From Euborellia annulipes (lineage: Eukaryota; Arthropoda; Insecta; Dermaptera; Anisolabididae), in contig JAKCPI010002660.1 of assembly GCA_023213315.1 (NCBI GenBank), forward strand, positions 32,865 through 96,864: a DNA stretch of 64,000 bases. The letters are read 5' to 3'. Within the stretch, counting starts at the first letter, position 1. Each line of letters starts with the position of its first letter. This document shows positions 9,843-20,976 of the stretch, piece by piece. Made by a program: the position numbers and the translations under genes. The notes under the pieces are model-generated. The model did not search any database and had not been told where the DNA came from. It saw only the letters and a list, made by a program, of their open reading frames with translations.

Positions 9843-10060
9843 GAAACAATTTTAATAAAATTACTCACCAAATGGCAATTGCAGCAGGAAACTAGAGTTG
9901 GAGTAGGAGTTTGGCTCGAATAAAAGTGAACGGCAGCAAATTGATTCCAGATCTGAAAATAAAATCATATTTTTAAATGAAAATTCTTTTTTTTCTTAAT
10001 TTGTTTAGTCTTTTTTTGATATTGCTATTTATTTCAAATGATTGCTAGCCCCTTTCCCCA
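9843..10060 (-). repeat. duplicated unit with exon-like core, copy 2
   Basis: This is the counterpart of 7384-7640. The minus-strand core 9869-9952 has TTTATTTTCAG before it and GTGAGT after it, and reads IWNQFAAVHFYSS and on to CCNCHL, 28 open codons. It differs from copy 1 by one in-frame codon. The end shares the SINE-F block TATTTATTTCAAA. Confidence 0.4.
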
Positions 10061-10079
10061 TTATGATTCTCACCAGGCG

Positions 10080-10540
10080 ATATATTCTGGAAGGTTTCCG
10101 CGTCCGGGTGTATGCAAATAAAAGTTTTCTCGGGTTAAGTCGCGTGTGATGTTCGATTTCCTCGATCTTTCGATTCTCCTTTTGGAGCCATTTTCACGAG
10201 AGAAGTTATGATTTAATGATGGAGGAGGGTTGCTTATGGAGTCGCAGTCTTCCTGGTCCCCAGCTCTGTTTGGTGGATGCCTCAGAGGCTTGGATTTGTC
10301 TCTGAGATCAGAAGGAAGGTTAGTTGTGTGTAATGGGTTTGTGTTCGGTTTAGGTTGACTACGGGTTCTCAAGGCTTGCTAGAGAGCTAGCCGAACATCT
10401 GAGGGATGTTACCTCCTACTTCTCTCTCTCTTGAAAATGGGTCCAAAAGGAGAGCCGTAACATTGAGTAAATCTCAAAATCCAATGCGACTTAACCCGAG
10501 AAAACTGTTCACTTGGTCTCGGAAGCCTTGCAGAACATTT
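10080..10540. repeat. further copies of the 6.4-7.1 kb repeat, one inverted
   Basis: 10080-10375 repeats the minus-strand unit (frame with SQPKPNTNP and SRENGSKRRIER). 10400-10530 holds the same GGGTCCAAAAGGAG block on the plus strand, so the copies face each other, as in the hammerhead fold-backs. Confidence 0.5.
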
Positions 10541-10936
10541 ATGGTATATATATATAGGCCTATAGGCTATATTAGGGTGCCACTTATTTTTCAATTTCCT
10601 TTTAGGGGGACGAGGGTGGAATTTTGTTACAATATATCCAGAAGTAATTCCTATAAAATATTAGCTCAAAACCATAATAATAAGATGTGGCGCTCTTACC
10701 TTACTTTTCTTAAATGACTTATAGTATTAAAATTTAGTCATTTTATTTTAATGTTGGATAGCCATAATTTGAAAATTTTAAAATGATGAAAATCTGCATT
10801 TTCGACGTGAATGTTTTTAGTAAGATTTCACTTGTTGATCTAGGATATTTTAGCCGGTATTCTTGGACTGTCTGTAACAAATAAAAACACCAATGTTAAT
10901 CATATCAATTTCAGAAAATAAAGAAATATAAGTAAC

Positions 10937-12786
10937 CTGGGCTAAAAAAATGCTTTTGATTCTCATTCATTGTAACTTTGTCGTTTAAATCTTCTATTAG
11001 TTTGATACCTCTTTCACAACTTTTCAGTTCCTTAAAGAGATGTTTTTCTTTCTAATATTCGTTTCAAGTAATCCACTTTGTAAATACAAAAAATTTCCTT
11101 TTTGTTATCTAACAAAATTAAGGAATATCATACGTGTAATACTTGTAATAAATACAGAGAATTTTTCTTAGATAGTTTTTTCTTCATCAAAGTCAGGTAG
11201 AAATTGGGAGACGTCTTCTTTTTTCAGTGGCAATTTTTTAAGAGCGCCTATTTTTCAGCATGTACAGTGAGGGACAATATTAAGTCCCACCCATGTGTTT
11301 TCTACTTGTGTTTATTTCGTTGTTTTTAAAAAAATATTATATATTTTTTAATGGAAACTTCCATGGGTCAAACCTAGACAATTTTCAATAAAGGTTTTCT
11401 TTTATAAAAACAATGAAATAATCACAAGTAGAAAACGCATGGGTGGGACTTAAAATTGGCGCTCACTGTACTTCATGGAATTTCAGAATTTACTTCTAAC
11501 GAGGGAAACAATTTTTCAGCTAGCTTTAGTTTGGTGTCCTGTAATTAAATCATCAAATAGAATTAATGTTTTGTATTCTAAAATAAATGAATAACAAATT
11601 AAGCTATGGCCATTGTGTTTACCATTTAAGTTCCAACAATTTAGTAACCCAATGAATTTTTAGAAATTATGTATCACTTTCTCTTATGTTCTGTGAATGC
11701 TGTTTTCGAAAGTGCCAAGTTCATTTCTAATAATGTTCGATTAATGACATAAGATGATCGTTCTAAAGAAACGGCTTCCATAAACCCCTTAACCAAATGC
11801 ACAGAATCTCCCTCACTAATTTGATATTTATCAGAAAAGCTGAAGCTAATCGAGGTAGCTCTTTTCTTTGGTTTTGTTGAAGGTAAACGTTTCTGGTCTT
11901 CCTCTCAATTTTTTCCTCCAATTATGAATAAAAGCTGCCAAGTCGGAGACAATGTCAGTATCCTCCACTAAAATAAATTATGTTTAATAGCTTTCTATAA
12001 TACTATAAATTAACAAACTACAGAAATATCTGCCGGAGGGAATTGTTCATCTAAACATTTGCGCTTCCTTTCTTTTTTTTTTTCTAGTCTTTGTAACCTA
12101 CGTCTTCAACAGAATATAATTTTCAATCGAGGCTACACATTGAATCTGGTCGTCCATTTTTGCATTTTTGAATCTGGTCGTCTATCTTCTTTGATAGTTA
12201 TGATTTGCAAGGCAAAGAGATGTTCCAAACCAAAGAAAGAAAATTCTAATCGTTTCTCCACTAGTTCTATTCTTTACAAACTTCTGCCATCTATTATATA
12301 AAACCTAAGATTTACTTTTGCATTATGAGGTTCTTGTGTTCTTGCGTTCTTCCAAAATATTAAGCATTCTTCCACGACGAGAGTTGCCCTTTCATTGAAA
12401 TTAAGTTTGGCAAGCGCAAGTTATAAAAAAAAAACGCGTAGACGATCTCACTTTAAAGGTAACTTGCTGCCTGTTATTTGATATGAATAATGTCCGATCA
12501 AGTCCGATGATAAAAACTCTAAAACCCTTAAGAGGGTAATCACTAAACAATTTTGGAGACGAGCGCCACATGTTAATGACTGTCAATTTAGCTCAACTTT
12601 GGCAGACAACCTTTTAACAATATTTCGCCCGGCACTTCTCAAAACCTGAAAAATTTATTTATTTATTATATTAATAAAATAATATATATATTTATTTTTT
12701 ACTTACATATGTGTTAACAATTTATTTTCCTCCAGATGTTTTTATATCAAATATAGTCTCTTGTTGACTGCTTTCACCTTGAGATT
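10937..12786 (-). pseudogene. broken multi-exon gene of unknown function
   Basis: Read on the minus strand. Block a (12717-12786) has TTTATTTCAG before it and GTAAGT after it and reads SQGESSQQETIFDIKT. Block b (12452-12645), after TTTTTCAG, reads VLRSAGRNIVKRLSAK, then needs a frame change to MWRSSPKLFSDYPLKGF. Block c (start 11967) has two overlapping frames: DIVSDLAAFIHNWRKKL, and 76 codons at 11677-11904 containing KRLPSTKPKKR and SDKYQISEGDSVHLVKGF. Block d (about 11471-11538) reads DTKLKLAEKLFPSLEVN. Block e (10937-11060) reads KELKSCERGIKLIEDLND and ends at GTTACT. Stops, frameshifts and a mariner MITE show decay. I do not recognise the family. Blocks a and b recur at 14918-15268. Confidence 0.45.
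11265..11468. mobile_element. Tc1/mariner-type MITE
   Basis: Terminal inverted repeats of about 64 bp start CAGTGAGGGACAATATTAAG on the left and are mirrored on the right with a few changes. TA flanks both ends (11263-11264 and 11469-11470), the Tc1/mariner target duplication. At 204 bp it cannot encode a transposase. It lies at the end of block d of the broken gene, so the gene was already expendable or was killed by it. Confidence 0.8.
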
Positions 12787-13214
12787 CTGAAATAAAAAAG
12801 ATTTAATTGTTAGAAATGAGAAATTTATTTAATTTGCTATCCTGCAATTCAGAGATGGGTATATATATTCATTCTTTAAAATAAATTATAAAAATACTTC
12901 TATTTATATATATTTAGTTTTAAGTGAACAATATAATGAGTGACAGACAGACATGGGAAACGAGTGGAAACACTAGTTTAGCCAAATTATATTTTTGTTG
13001 CAGTTGCAGTATCTTTTATGCTCATAAAGAGATCGGAGAATTGATTTTTATTTCATTTTTATACCCATCAATAATATATATATATATATATTTATTTTAA
13101 AATTTTCAGCTTAATAAATCTAATCATTTAGATATATTTATTTTATTATTCATTATTTATTAAGATCAATAAAAGATCAAAGTAAAAAAAAATGTGAAAA
13201 TTTCGTTTGCTCTA

Positions 13215-13400
13215 CCTTCCACAGTGAGGACTGGATCTAGATAGGTGAGAAGCAATTATCATTTAGATGCAATGAATTGCATAACGTGTATAGTGTCATC
13301 ACTTACAAAAAAAATATGTCTTTATAAATATTGTAAAGGATCTAAATGAAAATAGCTTCTCACCTATCTAGATCCAGCCCTAACTTAGGAAGGCAAACAG
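13215..13400. mobile_element. fold-back MITE, about 42-bp arms
   Basis: Inverted arms start CTGGATCTAGATAGGTGAG on the left and end with the complement on the right. A diverged copy sits at the same place in unit B (15500-15650), so the insertion predates the duplication. Superfamily not assigned. Confidence 0.6.
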
Positions 13401-13621
13401 CATTGTGGCCGAAACCGCAAGGTCTGATTTCTGGAATTTGATTAAATAATAAATATATAAACAATTTTTATATATATATTTTATATGACTGATCTGACCT
13501 GTTAACCATTTCACTAATATCGACCTAAACTTGAATTGAAGATTAAATTCTACCGGCCCAGCATCTGTAAATTTTTAAAACTAATATCGACAGTCGTGGT
13601 GAGTGTTCAAATTTATTAATA

Positions 13622-13994
13622 TCATACTTATATATAAAAGGCTAAGAGGGTGTCCGATGTGTGAAACAACCAATCAGGCCTCAGGGATAGCGCCATGGTA
13701 ACAAAATATAAATATTTACCCATGTTTACGATTTTTTTTATTTATTTACATTTTGAATTCTAAAATATCGGCGTAAATTTTTTGTATGTGTACCGGGAGA
13801 GTGCCAGAAAGGATATGATTCACAAAAAATCTTAAGTTCATGAATAATTAACCGCTAAAATAATCTCTACATATAAAAATGAAAAGGGAAAATGTATGTA
13901 CCGGTATGTATATAAGTAGGCGAGCAAGGGGGTCCAGGGGGCACAGCCCCCCTGGCTAGAAGGAAAGCCCCGCCGAAGGCGGGGCTTTGCGTCT

Positions 13995-13996
<2 letters not shown>
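13622..13996 (+). mobile_element. non-autonomous Helitron
   Basis: The left end is A then TC (13622) leading into ATATATAAAAGGCTAAGAGG, resembling known animal Helitron 5' ends. Near the right end is a perfect 11-bp hairpin (AAAGCCCCGCC, loop GAA; 13964-13988), four bases later CTAG (13993-13996) and then T. TC start, 3' hairpin and CTRR end inserted between A and T are Helitron hallmarks. A second hairpin is at 13934-13955. No Rep/helicase is encoded. Unit B has no insert at the matching place, near 15808-15848, giving an approximate empty site. Confidence 0.75.
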
Positions 13997-14030
<34 letters not shown>

Positions 14031-14917
14031 ATATCATGTTTTAATTTGACAGATTCGGCTTAAAAGGGATTTTTTTTAATTTCAGAAACATTTATAAAAT
14101 TTTGAATAGATTATTTGAGTTTTGAAGAAATTAATGAATCATTAAATAAAAATATAATCTACTCAAAATAAGTTTAAAAAAAATATAGCTAATTTGAAAT
14201 ATAAATAAAATAATCATTTTCCAAATGTATAGGCTATATGATAATATTTTGTTGTTGCCTTTCAAAGCATTAAAAATCAGATCAAATAGGAAAACGTCGA
14301 TCCACAATCGCATCTAAATTGAAAAATAAAAATATACTTAATAAAAAATATTTTGCATCCATCTATATAATTCTGACTTAAAAAATTCATAGGCAAGTCA
14401 TGACGTTTTTATAAATTGTGAATAAATCCTTCGTTTTAAAGGAGAAAATTGGAATATTTCATTAAATTATTATAAAATATTAGAATAGGAAGAATATCTA
14501 CACTCAGCTATATACCTCCTTCAAATAAAATATTGTCAATAGAATGATAAACGTATTTAAAATAGGGCAGATAATTATTTTTTTTTCTAAATAAAAAAGT
14601 GGAATTTAATCGTAATAAAAATGCAAAGATTTTGGCACATTGAGAGAACAAAGCGAATGGAATAAATAAAATAAATCATTTAAATGAAAATTAAATGAAT
14701 TTCAAGAGATAAAAAGAATAAAATTTCTAAAAATTGGGAGAGAAATCATTGAAAAACAGACAAAGCAAACGTGTCAGATCACGAGTTTAACTAGTTATAA
14801 TATTTTAATTAATGAATTCAATGGGAATTTTCATTCTGAACAAATAAAATAAATATTTAAAACGAAACACTCACCTAAAACAATCTGAATAAATGAAATA
14901 AAATAATAAAAACTCAC

Positions 14918-15145
14918 TTTGAATGATTTGCTGGCTAGCCCTTTCTTTGGTTTTGGTTGAAGGTAAACGTTTGTGATCATCTTCCTCGCTATTTATTCCT
15001 CCGATTCTGAGTAACCACTAAACAATTCCGGAGACGAGCGCCACATGTTAACGTATGTCAATTTAGCAGACAACCTTTTAACAACATTTCGCCCGGCACT
15101 TCTCAAAACCTGAAAAATTTATTTATTATTGTATATTAATAAAAT

Positions 15146-15182
<37 letters not shown>

Positions 15183-15268
15183 ACTTACATATGTGTAAAT
15201 AATTTATTTTCCTCCCTATGTTTTTATATCAAATATAGTCTCTTGTAGACTGCTTTCACCTGGAGATT
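14918..15268 (-). pseudogene. second copy of blocks a and b of the broken gene
   Basis: Block a' (15189-15268) reads SPGESSLQETIFDIKT then stop. Block b' (14918-15109) reads VLRSAGRNVVKRLSAK, then MWRSSPELFSGYSESEE, then stop; a shifted frame continues with EEDDHKRLPSTKTKERAS. Here the first two parts of b are in one frame, unlike 12452-12645, so this copy keeps the older frame there. Splice-like signals are kept at both blocks. Confidence 0.45.
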
Positions 15269-16702
15269 CTGAAATAAAAAGATTGAATTGTTAGAAATGA
15301 GAAATTGATTTAATTTGTTATCCTGCCATTCAGAGATGTGTATATTTATTTCTTTAAAATAAATTAGAAAAATACTTCTATTTATATATAATTTTTTAAA
15401 GTGAACAATATAATGATTGACAGACAGACAAGGAAAACACTAGTTTAGTCAAATTATATTTTTGTTGCAGTTGCATTTTTATATCCCCAGTGAGGGCTGA
15501 ATCTAAATAGGTGAGAAGCTATTATCATTTAGATGCAATGAATTGCATAACGTGTATAGTGTCATCACTTACAAAAAAATATGTCTTTATAAATATTATA
15601 AAGGATCTAAATGAAAATAGCTTCTCAACTATCTAGATCCAGCCCTAACTGAGGAAGGCAAACAGCCGAAACCGCAAGGTCTGAGTTCTGGAGATTGATT
15701 AAATAATAAATATATAAATAATTTATATATATATATATATATTATATGACTGATCTGACCTGTTATCCATTCCACTAATATCGACAGTCCTGGTGAGTGT
15801 TCAAATTTATCAAAATACATATATATATATATATATATATTATATCTATAATATCAGGTTTTAATTTGACAGATTCGGCTTAAATGGGATTTTTTTAATT
15901 TCAAAAACATTTATAAAATTTTGAATAGATTATATGAGTTTTGAAGAAATTAATGAATCATTAAATAAAAAAATTAAATAAAAATATAACCTACTCAAAA
16001 TAAGTTTAAAAAAATATAGCTAATTTGAAATATAAATAAAATAATCATTTACCAAATGTATAGGCTATATGATAATATTTTGTTGTTTCCTTTCAAAGCA
16101 TTAAAAATCAGTTCAAATAGGAAAACGTCGACACAATCCCATCTAAAATAAAAAGAAAAATATATTTAATAAAAAATATTTTGCATCCATCTATATAATT
16201 CTGACTTAAAAAATTCATAGGCAAGTCATGAAGTTTTTATAAATTGGGAATAAATCCTTTGTTTTAAAGGTGAAAATTGGAATATTTCATTAAATTATAA
16301 TAAAATATTGTCAATAGAATGAGAAATGTATTTAAAATAGGGCAGATAATTATTTTTTTTTTCTAAATAAAAAAGTGGAATTTAATCGTAATAAAAATGC
16401 AAAGATTTTGGCACATTGAGAGAACAAAGCGAATGGGATAAATAAAATAAATCATTTAAATGAAAATTAAATGAATTTCAAGAGATAAAAAGAATAAAAT
16501 TTCTAAAAATTGGGAGAGAAATCATTGAAAAACAGACAAAGCAAACGTGTCAGATCACGAGTTTAACTAGTTATAATATTTTAATTAATGAATTCAATGG
16601 GAATTTTCATTCTGAACAAATAAAATAAATATTAAAACGAAACACTCACCTAAAACAATCTGAATAAATGAAATAAAATATTAAAAACTCACTTTGAATG
16701 AT
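15016..16702. repeat. tandem segmental duplication, unit B
   Basis: The counterpart of unit A, with several small indels and expanded (TA)n tracts at 15152-15178 and 15817-15841. It ends at the same AATGATTTG as A, after which the flanks differ. Confidence 0.8.
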
Positions 16703-17798
16703 TTGATGTGTTGAGGTTCGAGTTGTCAAGAGAGGCATGCAGGCAGAGACATGTGCAGAGACGAGAAAAAGAGATGAGGCATGCACACTCGAGAAGCAGA
16801 ATCAATTCTCTTCACTTCGGAACTCATCAAAATATTATCTAAAACCAAGCAAAATAAATTAAAATACAAACATTAAATTATAATTTTTAATAATTAAAAT
16901 AGTTTTATTAAATTAAAATACCTTAACATTAAAGTTAAAAAAAAATTAAATTTTCTTTTAATAAAAAACCTTCCCCCCCCCCAATCCAAGGTGGGGAAGT
17001 TTTTCCCCGGCTGGAGTATAATACAAGGTTTTATACATGTATAAAACTATCGCGGATAAAACTAGGCCGATGTATAAAAGGTATAAAACTGTAAAAAACC
17101 AACCCCCTCTCCCTGAAAAAACACCTTAAAAGCTTTTCATATTTTATAATGTTCTAAAGCATTGACGATGTTGTTTGCTTTTTATTTAGTGAATAATATA
17201 ATCAAAATGTTAATAATTGAAAAATGAAATTTTATTTGAACTTCCTTTCTCGTCGGGTTTGCGCATGCGCATTCAAGTTTTATACATTTTATACGTTTAA
17301 TACATTTTATACGTTTTATACAAGTTTTATCCGCAATTTTTGTATAAAACTGCAAAATCATGTATAAAACCCAACTCTGCGCTATATACAATTTTTATTT
17401 CTACTAATCATAATAATGATCAAAAATACTCAAAGATTTAATTTAATTAAATCAATAACACTGAATTTAAAAATAAATAGAATTTAATATCCTAAATATA
17501 ATTTGTAAATTTAAAATTACAATAGGTACCGTACTTGAAATATAGAGGCAGCACTCTTGCCGATGTAAACGCTCTCTAGTGTTCTTTCGCCAAAGATAGT
17601 GGGATCAAAACAATGATTCAAAGAAACATAAAATATTAAACAAAATTAAACAAAATAAAATACGGATTTCAACCAGTTAATGATTAAAAAAAGGAAAAAA
17701 AAAATATTCAACTCAAATAATGTCTATGGGGTAGTTGAAAAAACAATTTTGAAAGTGTCATAACCGGCAAAGTTGTGCCACAAACCAGTGTGTTAAAT
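16703..17798. other. mostly featureless, with NRF1-like site
   Basis: TATACATTTTATACG-like blocks repeat between 17030 and 17370. TGCGCATGCGCA at 17260-17271 is a perfect NRF1-type palindrome preceded by CTTCCTTT. No frame is convincing. Confidence 0.4.
17260..17271. promoter_or_regulatory. NRF1-type palindrome
   Basis: TGCGCATGCGCA is the full NRF1/EWG consensus and is improbable by chance in such AT-rich sequence. No adjacent gene is recognised, so function is only suggested. Confidence 0.35.
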
Positions 17799-18055
17799 CA
17801 CTAGCGTAACGTTTTTTAGCTGGGCCCCCCCGCAAACATTTATTTCGGGCCCCATTAATAGACCATACAAAAAGAGAAATTTTCATTAAATTTTTTACCG
17901 TTTTTATAGGAGAGAAATTTTCATTATTTTTTTTTTATCTAAATTTTTCCGTTTTTATCGGAGCTACAGATTTTTAGCCGGACCCGGCCCGTGGGCCCCC
18001 CAAGGTCCGGGATCCCCGCATCACGGGATCTGCGGGGGCGTACATTACGCCACTG
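17799..18055. mobile_element. hAT-type MITE, 257 bp
   Basis: The ends CACTAGCGTAACGT and ACATTACGCCACTG form imperfect terminal inverted repeats. The flanks are an 8-bp duplication TGTTAAAT (17791-17798 and 18056-18063). The inside is G/C-run rich and has no frame. Confidence 0.85.
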
Positions 18056-18394
18056 TGTTAAATGTATATGATGTGAAAGTTTTTGTATCAAAATTAATCT
18101 TAAAAATGCGTTTGGAATTCAATTAAAAAACTCAGAAATAATTATTAATTCAGAGGAAAAGATTGATAACTCATTTATTCAAATATGCGACCTGTACTTT
18201 TTCGTCTGTTATTTATATTATCAAGATCTGAACTTCTGAATCATAAACACAGAAAATGTGAAACCGAAAAAAATATTTCAAATTTAAATATTTTTGAGAT
18301 TTAGATATTTGAATTAGATACATTAGATATATTCAAAACATCTTGATTCTTTTCGGAGTTAACTAAGCCATAGAGAAATACTAACAACAACTAT

Positions 18395-18486
18395 ATCTAA
18401 CAAAGCTGTGTGAGTGTTATTTATTGGCGAGGCCAAACATCTTATGGCCCCCGGGAATCGAACCAAGGATCTCCAGCCTTTCCGGG
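18395..18486 (-). repeat. SINE-C, tRNA-derived
   Basis: Minus-strand copy with GGTTCGATTCCCGGG and then AGATGTTTGGCCTCGCC and AATAA. It is interrupted at CCCCCGG by the hAT-like left end starting at 18490. Confidence 0.6.
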
Positions 18487-18489
18487 GGC

Positions 18490-18657
18490 CAGTGCCGGAT
18501 TTACCACTAGGCCGACTAGGCCGCGGCCTAGGGCCGCAGGCTAGAGGGGGCCGCAAACGTCACTATTTTTTTTTTTTAAATTATATATTCAAAGAAAATA
18601 TATTTTTCACGGTTCGACTTCTCTACTACACTTCATGGGCAGGGCTACACTTTGTCA
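18490..18657 (+). mobile_element. left end of an older hAT-like element
   Basis: CAGTGCCGGATTTACC is a typical hAT terminus and is followed by TAGGCC-type short repeats. A similar GC-rich block (TAGCCTAGGCGACGG) resumes at 19922 after the younger 18666-19918 insertion, so this element was split. I could not fix its right end or target duplication. Confidence 0.4.
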
Positions 18658-18665
18658 ATTATAGC

Positions 18666-19918
18666 CAGGGATGGGCAAGTTACTCGATTTTGAGTAACGA
18701 GATACAAAATACCAATTACTTCAGATTTTTGTAACGAAATACAAGATACCAATTATTCACGGGTTTGTGTAACGAGATACAAGATACCAATTACGTATTT
18801 CAAATACATTGAAAATACCAATTACAAACAAATTTTTCCTTGATTTTAAAATTCTTTTTGGTGGGGTAATTCTGGAACCCTATTTAGGGTTTAGTTTAGG
18901 AAAGTGGCAGCTAAACTTATTTTGGAAACAGTGTTGGGCAAATTAAGCATATTTTGATTTGTCTACTTCATGAAAAACCCTGCATAATACAGCTTCTAAT
19001 ATCTAATTCAAATAAAAGTCACTTAAAATTAAGAATACCGCCATTATCAACGCTGGCAGATGTTTCTTTTTCACCCAATATCTCCCTATATTCGATATTC
19101 CACTTTAAGCGAGAATAGAAAAATTGTAAAATCACTCTTTACCTATTGATTTCGTGTATATTAGTATCAAAAAATTATATTTATGACGATACATAAAAAA
19201 TTATGGTGTTGTTAGTCCCGCCAAATTCTTAAATTTTAATTGTCTACTTTGTCTACATGGATATTGTTCATTTGTCTACATACATTGTCTACGCGTAGAC
19301 AATTGTGTAGACAAAGTAAAGTAGACAATTCGCCCAACGCTGATTGGAAAATACCTTTGGTAAATCGAAAACAATAAAATTAATCATGATATTAAAAAAA
19401 AATGTATTTATAAAAATATGAAAAGGTTTAAAAAAACCAAGTTTTCAAAAAGTTTTGTCGGATAATCTGGACCTTGATGGAGAATGAATAAACCCGCAAA
19501 TGAAAACAATCCTTCAACTGGGGCAGAAGAACAAAGATTTAGTCGTTGAGAGCTGGTTGAAAGAAGAAAGCAAAAAAGTATTTTAACGAAGAGTGAAAAT
19601 TTGGCGGTTTGATTGACTTTTCTTTACTGGTTTTTACTAAGATTCAGAGCAGAGAACCCACACGACGATTACATACAGTAATATTAAATAAATTAAAAAG
19701 ATTTCAGCTCCCTCTGCAAGACTTTTTATACGGCGGCAAATTAAAAAAAAAAAAGTATTTGGTATCTCGAATTTCAGATACCAATTACTAAAAAAATGTA
19801 ACGAAATACAAGATAGCAATTACTTTGCCTATGCTGTAACGAGATACAAGATACCAATTAATATTGTATTTGGTATCTTGTATTTCAAATACATGTAACT
19901 GATTAACGCCCATCCCTG
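18666..19918. mobile_element. hAT-type element, 1253 bp
   Basis: Ends CAGGGATGGGC and GCCCATCCCTG with an 8-bp duplication ATTATAGC (18658-18665 and 19919-19926). Subterminal motifs of the type GTAACGAGATACAAGATACC recur at both ends. The inside has no transposase frame and holds a second hAT MITE. Confidence 0.9.
18929..19342. mobile_element. hAT-type MITE nested in a hAT-type element
   Basis: Ends CAGTGTTGGGC and GCCCAACGCTG. The flanks TTTGGAAA (18921-18928) and ATTGGAAA (19343-19350) agree at 7 of 8 bases. GTCTAC subterminal repeats occur at both sides. It is younger than its host. Confidence 0.85.
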
Positions 19919-20227
19919 ATTATAGCCTAGGCGACGGCGGCCGGGAGGCCCCTAACTGTCGTCTGCCAGTCACTCACCCCACCCACCGACCCAATGTAAA
20001 ATTTAATCACATTTTAAGGGCTGAAATAGCGTTAAAATCAAGGAAGAATTTATTTATATATACCTCAAGCTGATCGCTCGGAGTCACCAATCCTGAGCTT
20101 TTATCGCGCTTGGCATCGCTTAACGTGGTGATTTCTCTTCTCAGTTGCCAGGCTCCCGGCATTTTATAATGTTTTTTTATTTATTTATTTATTTATTTTG
20201 CCTGTTTGGCCGGATTTTATAATGTTA

Positions 20228-20340
20228 AACTTTAAGGGGACTCGCTGGTGTAGTGAGCTAGGGTGTCGGCTTTCTACAAAAAAGATCCCTGTTCAAATCC
20301 TTGGCGTGCGGGATTTTTCATTAAATAAAAGTATTTATTT
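20228..20340 (+). repeat. tRNA-derived SINE-like unit (SINE-D)
   Basis: GGGGACTCGCTGGTGTAGTG looks like a tRNA 5' part with box A, and CTGTTCAAATCC like box B. A tail with ATTTATTTAATG follows. It is unlikely to be a working tRNA gene because the acceptor stem does not pair well. Confidence 0.45.
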
Positions 20341-20635
20341 AATGTAAAAAAATCCTCAAGCAGGCACCGGATTGGAATATTGGATCTCACCACAATAGCC
20401 ACCAGGCAACTCTACGAGGAGAGGGAGTTGCTGTGACAACCCGTCCTGTGGAAGGGACGTAAAGAAGGTTCCCTCTCAGTGATGCATAAAAAAGCAGCGT
20501 TTTGCGATTTTAATGTCGAATTTGACTGGCCTATTTGGTTTTTTTAGTATTAAAATAGAAAAGTAAAGGGGGGGGGGGGACTTGACGTCAAACAGATCAT
20601 ATAGCGACTAGGGAGCGTTGGGTTTAGCCTCTAGT

Positions 20636-20976
20636 CAGGGGCGTATATAGGGGGGCCGAGGCCCCCCCCCCCGAAAAGGGATATAGAGACAATAATGGGT
20701 CTCGGCCCCCCCCCCCCCCGAAATGTTTGCTCGGCCCCGCAGCACGAAAATCCCATATTCCGCAAAAGAGTGAAATGTTCCGCGAACGGCACATGAAAAA
20801 AAATTTTGGTTCCGCAGGCGGGAAGAATTTTGCTTCTCTAAAAAAAAGATAAAATATTTTTGCGGACGGGAAAAAATTTTGGTTCCGCGAAAAACAAAAT
20901 TTTTCGCAGAAAAGTTTTTGAGAACAGCCCCATCCCCCCCCCCCCCCCCCCGAAAAAATTTCTATATACGCCCCTG
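20636..20976. mobile_element. hAT-type MITE, 341 bp, with long C and G runs
   Basis: Ends CAGGGGCGTATATAG and CTATATACGCCCCTG are perfect inverted repeats. The duplication CCTCTAGT lies at 20628-20635 and 20977-20984. Runs of 8-13 C or G flank the inside. A minus-strand frame of 151 codons crosses it but is only MITE sequence. Confidence 0.92.

Larger units (their letters stand above)
12545..14925. repeat. tandem segmental duplication, unit A
   Basis: Unit A matches unit B (15016-16702) in the same orientation over most of its length: the two pseudogene blocks, the CTAGATAGGTGAGAAGC fold-back, the GGCTTAAA block and a long stretch ending AACTCACTTTGAATGATTTG. Unit A also holds a Helitron (13622-13996) that B lacks. 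Confidence 0.8.

Noticed and set aside
13964..13988. Rho-independent terminator
   Set aside because: The GC hairpin resembles one, but it lies just before CTAG at a Helitron 3' end and nothing bacterial is present.
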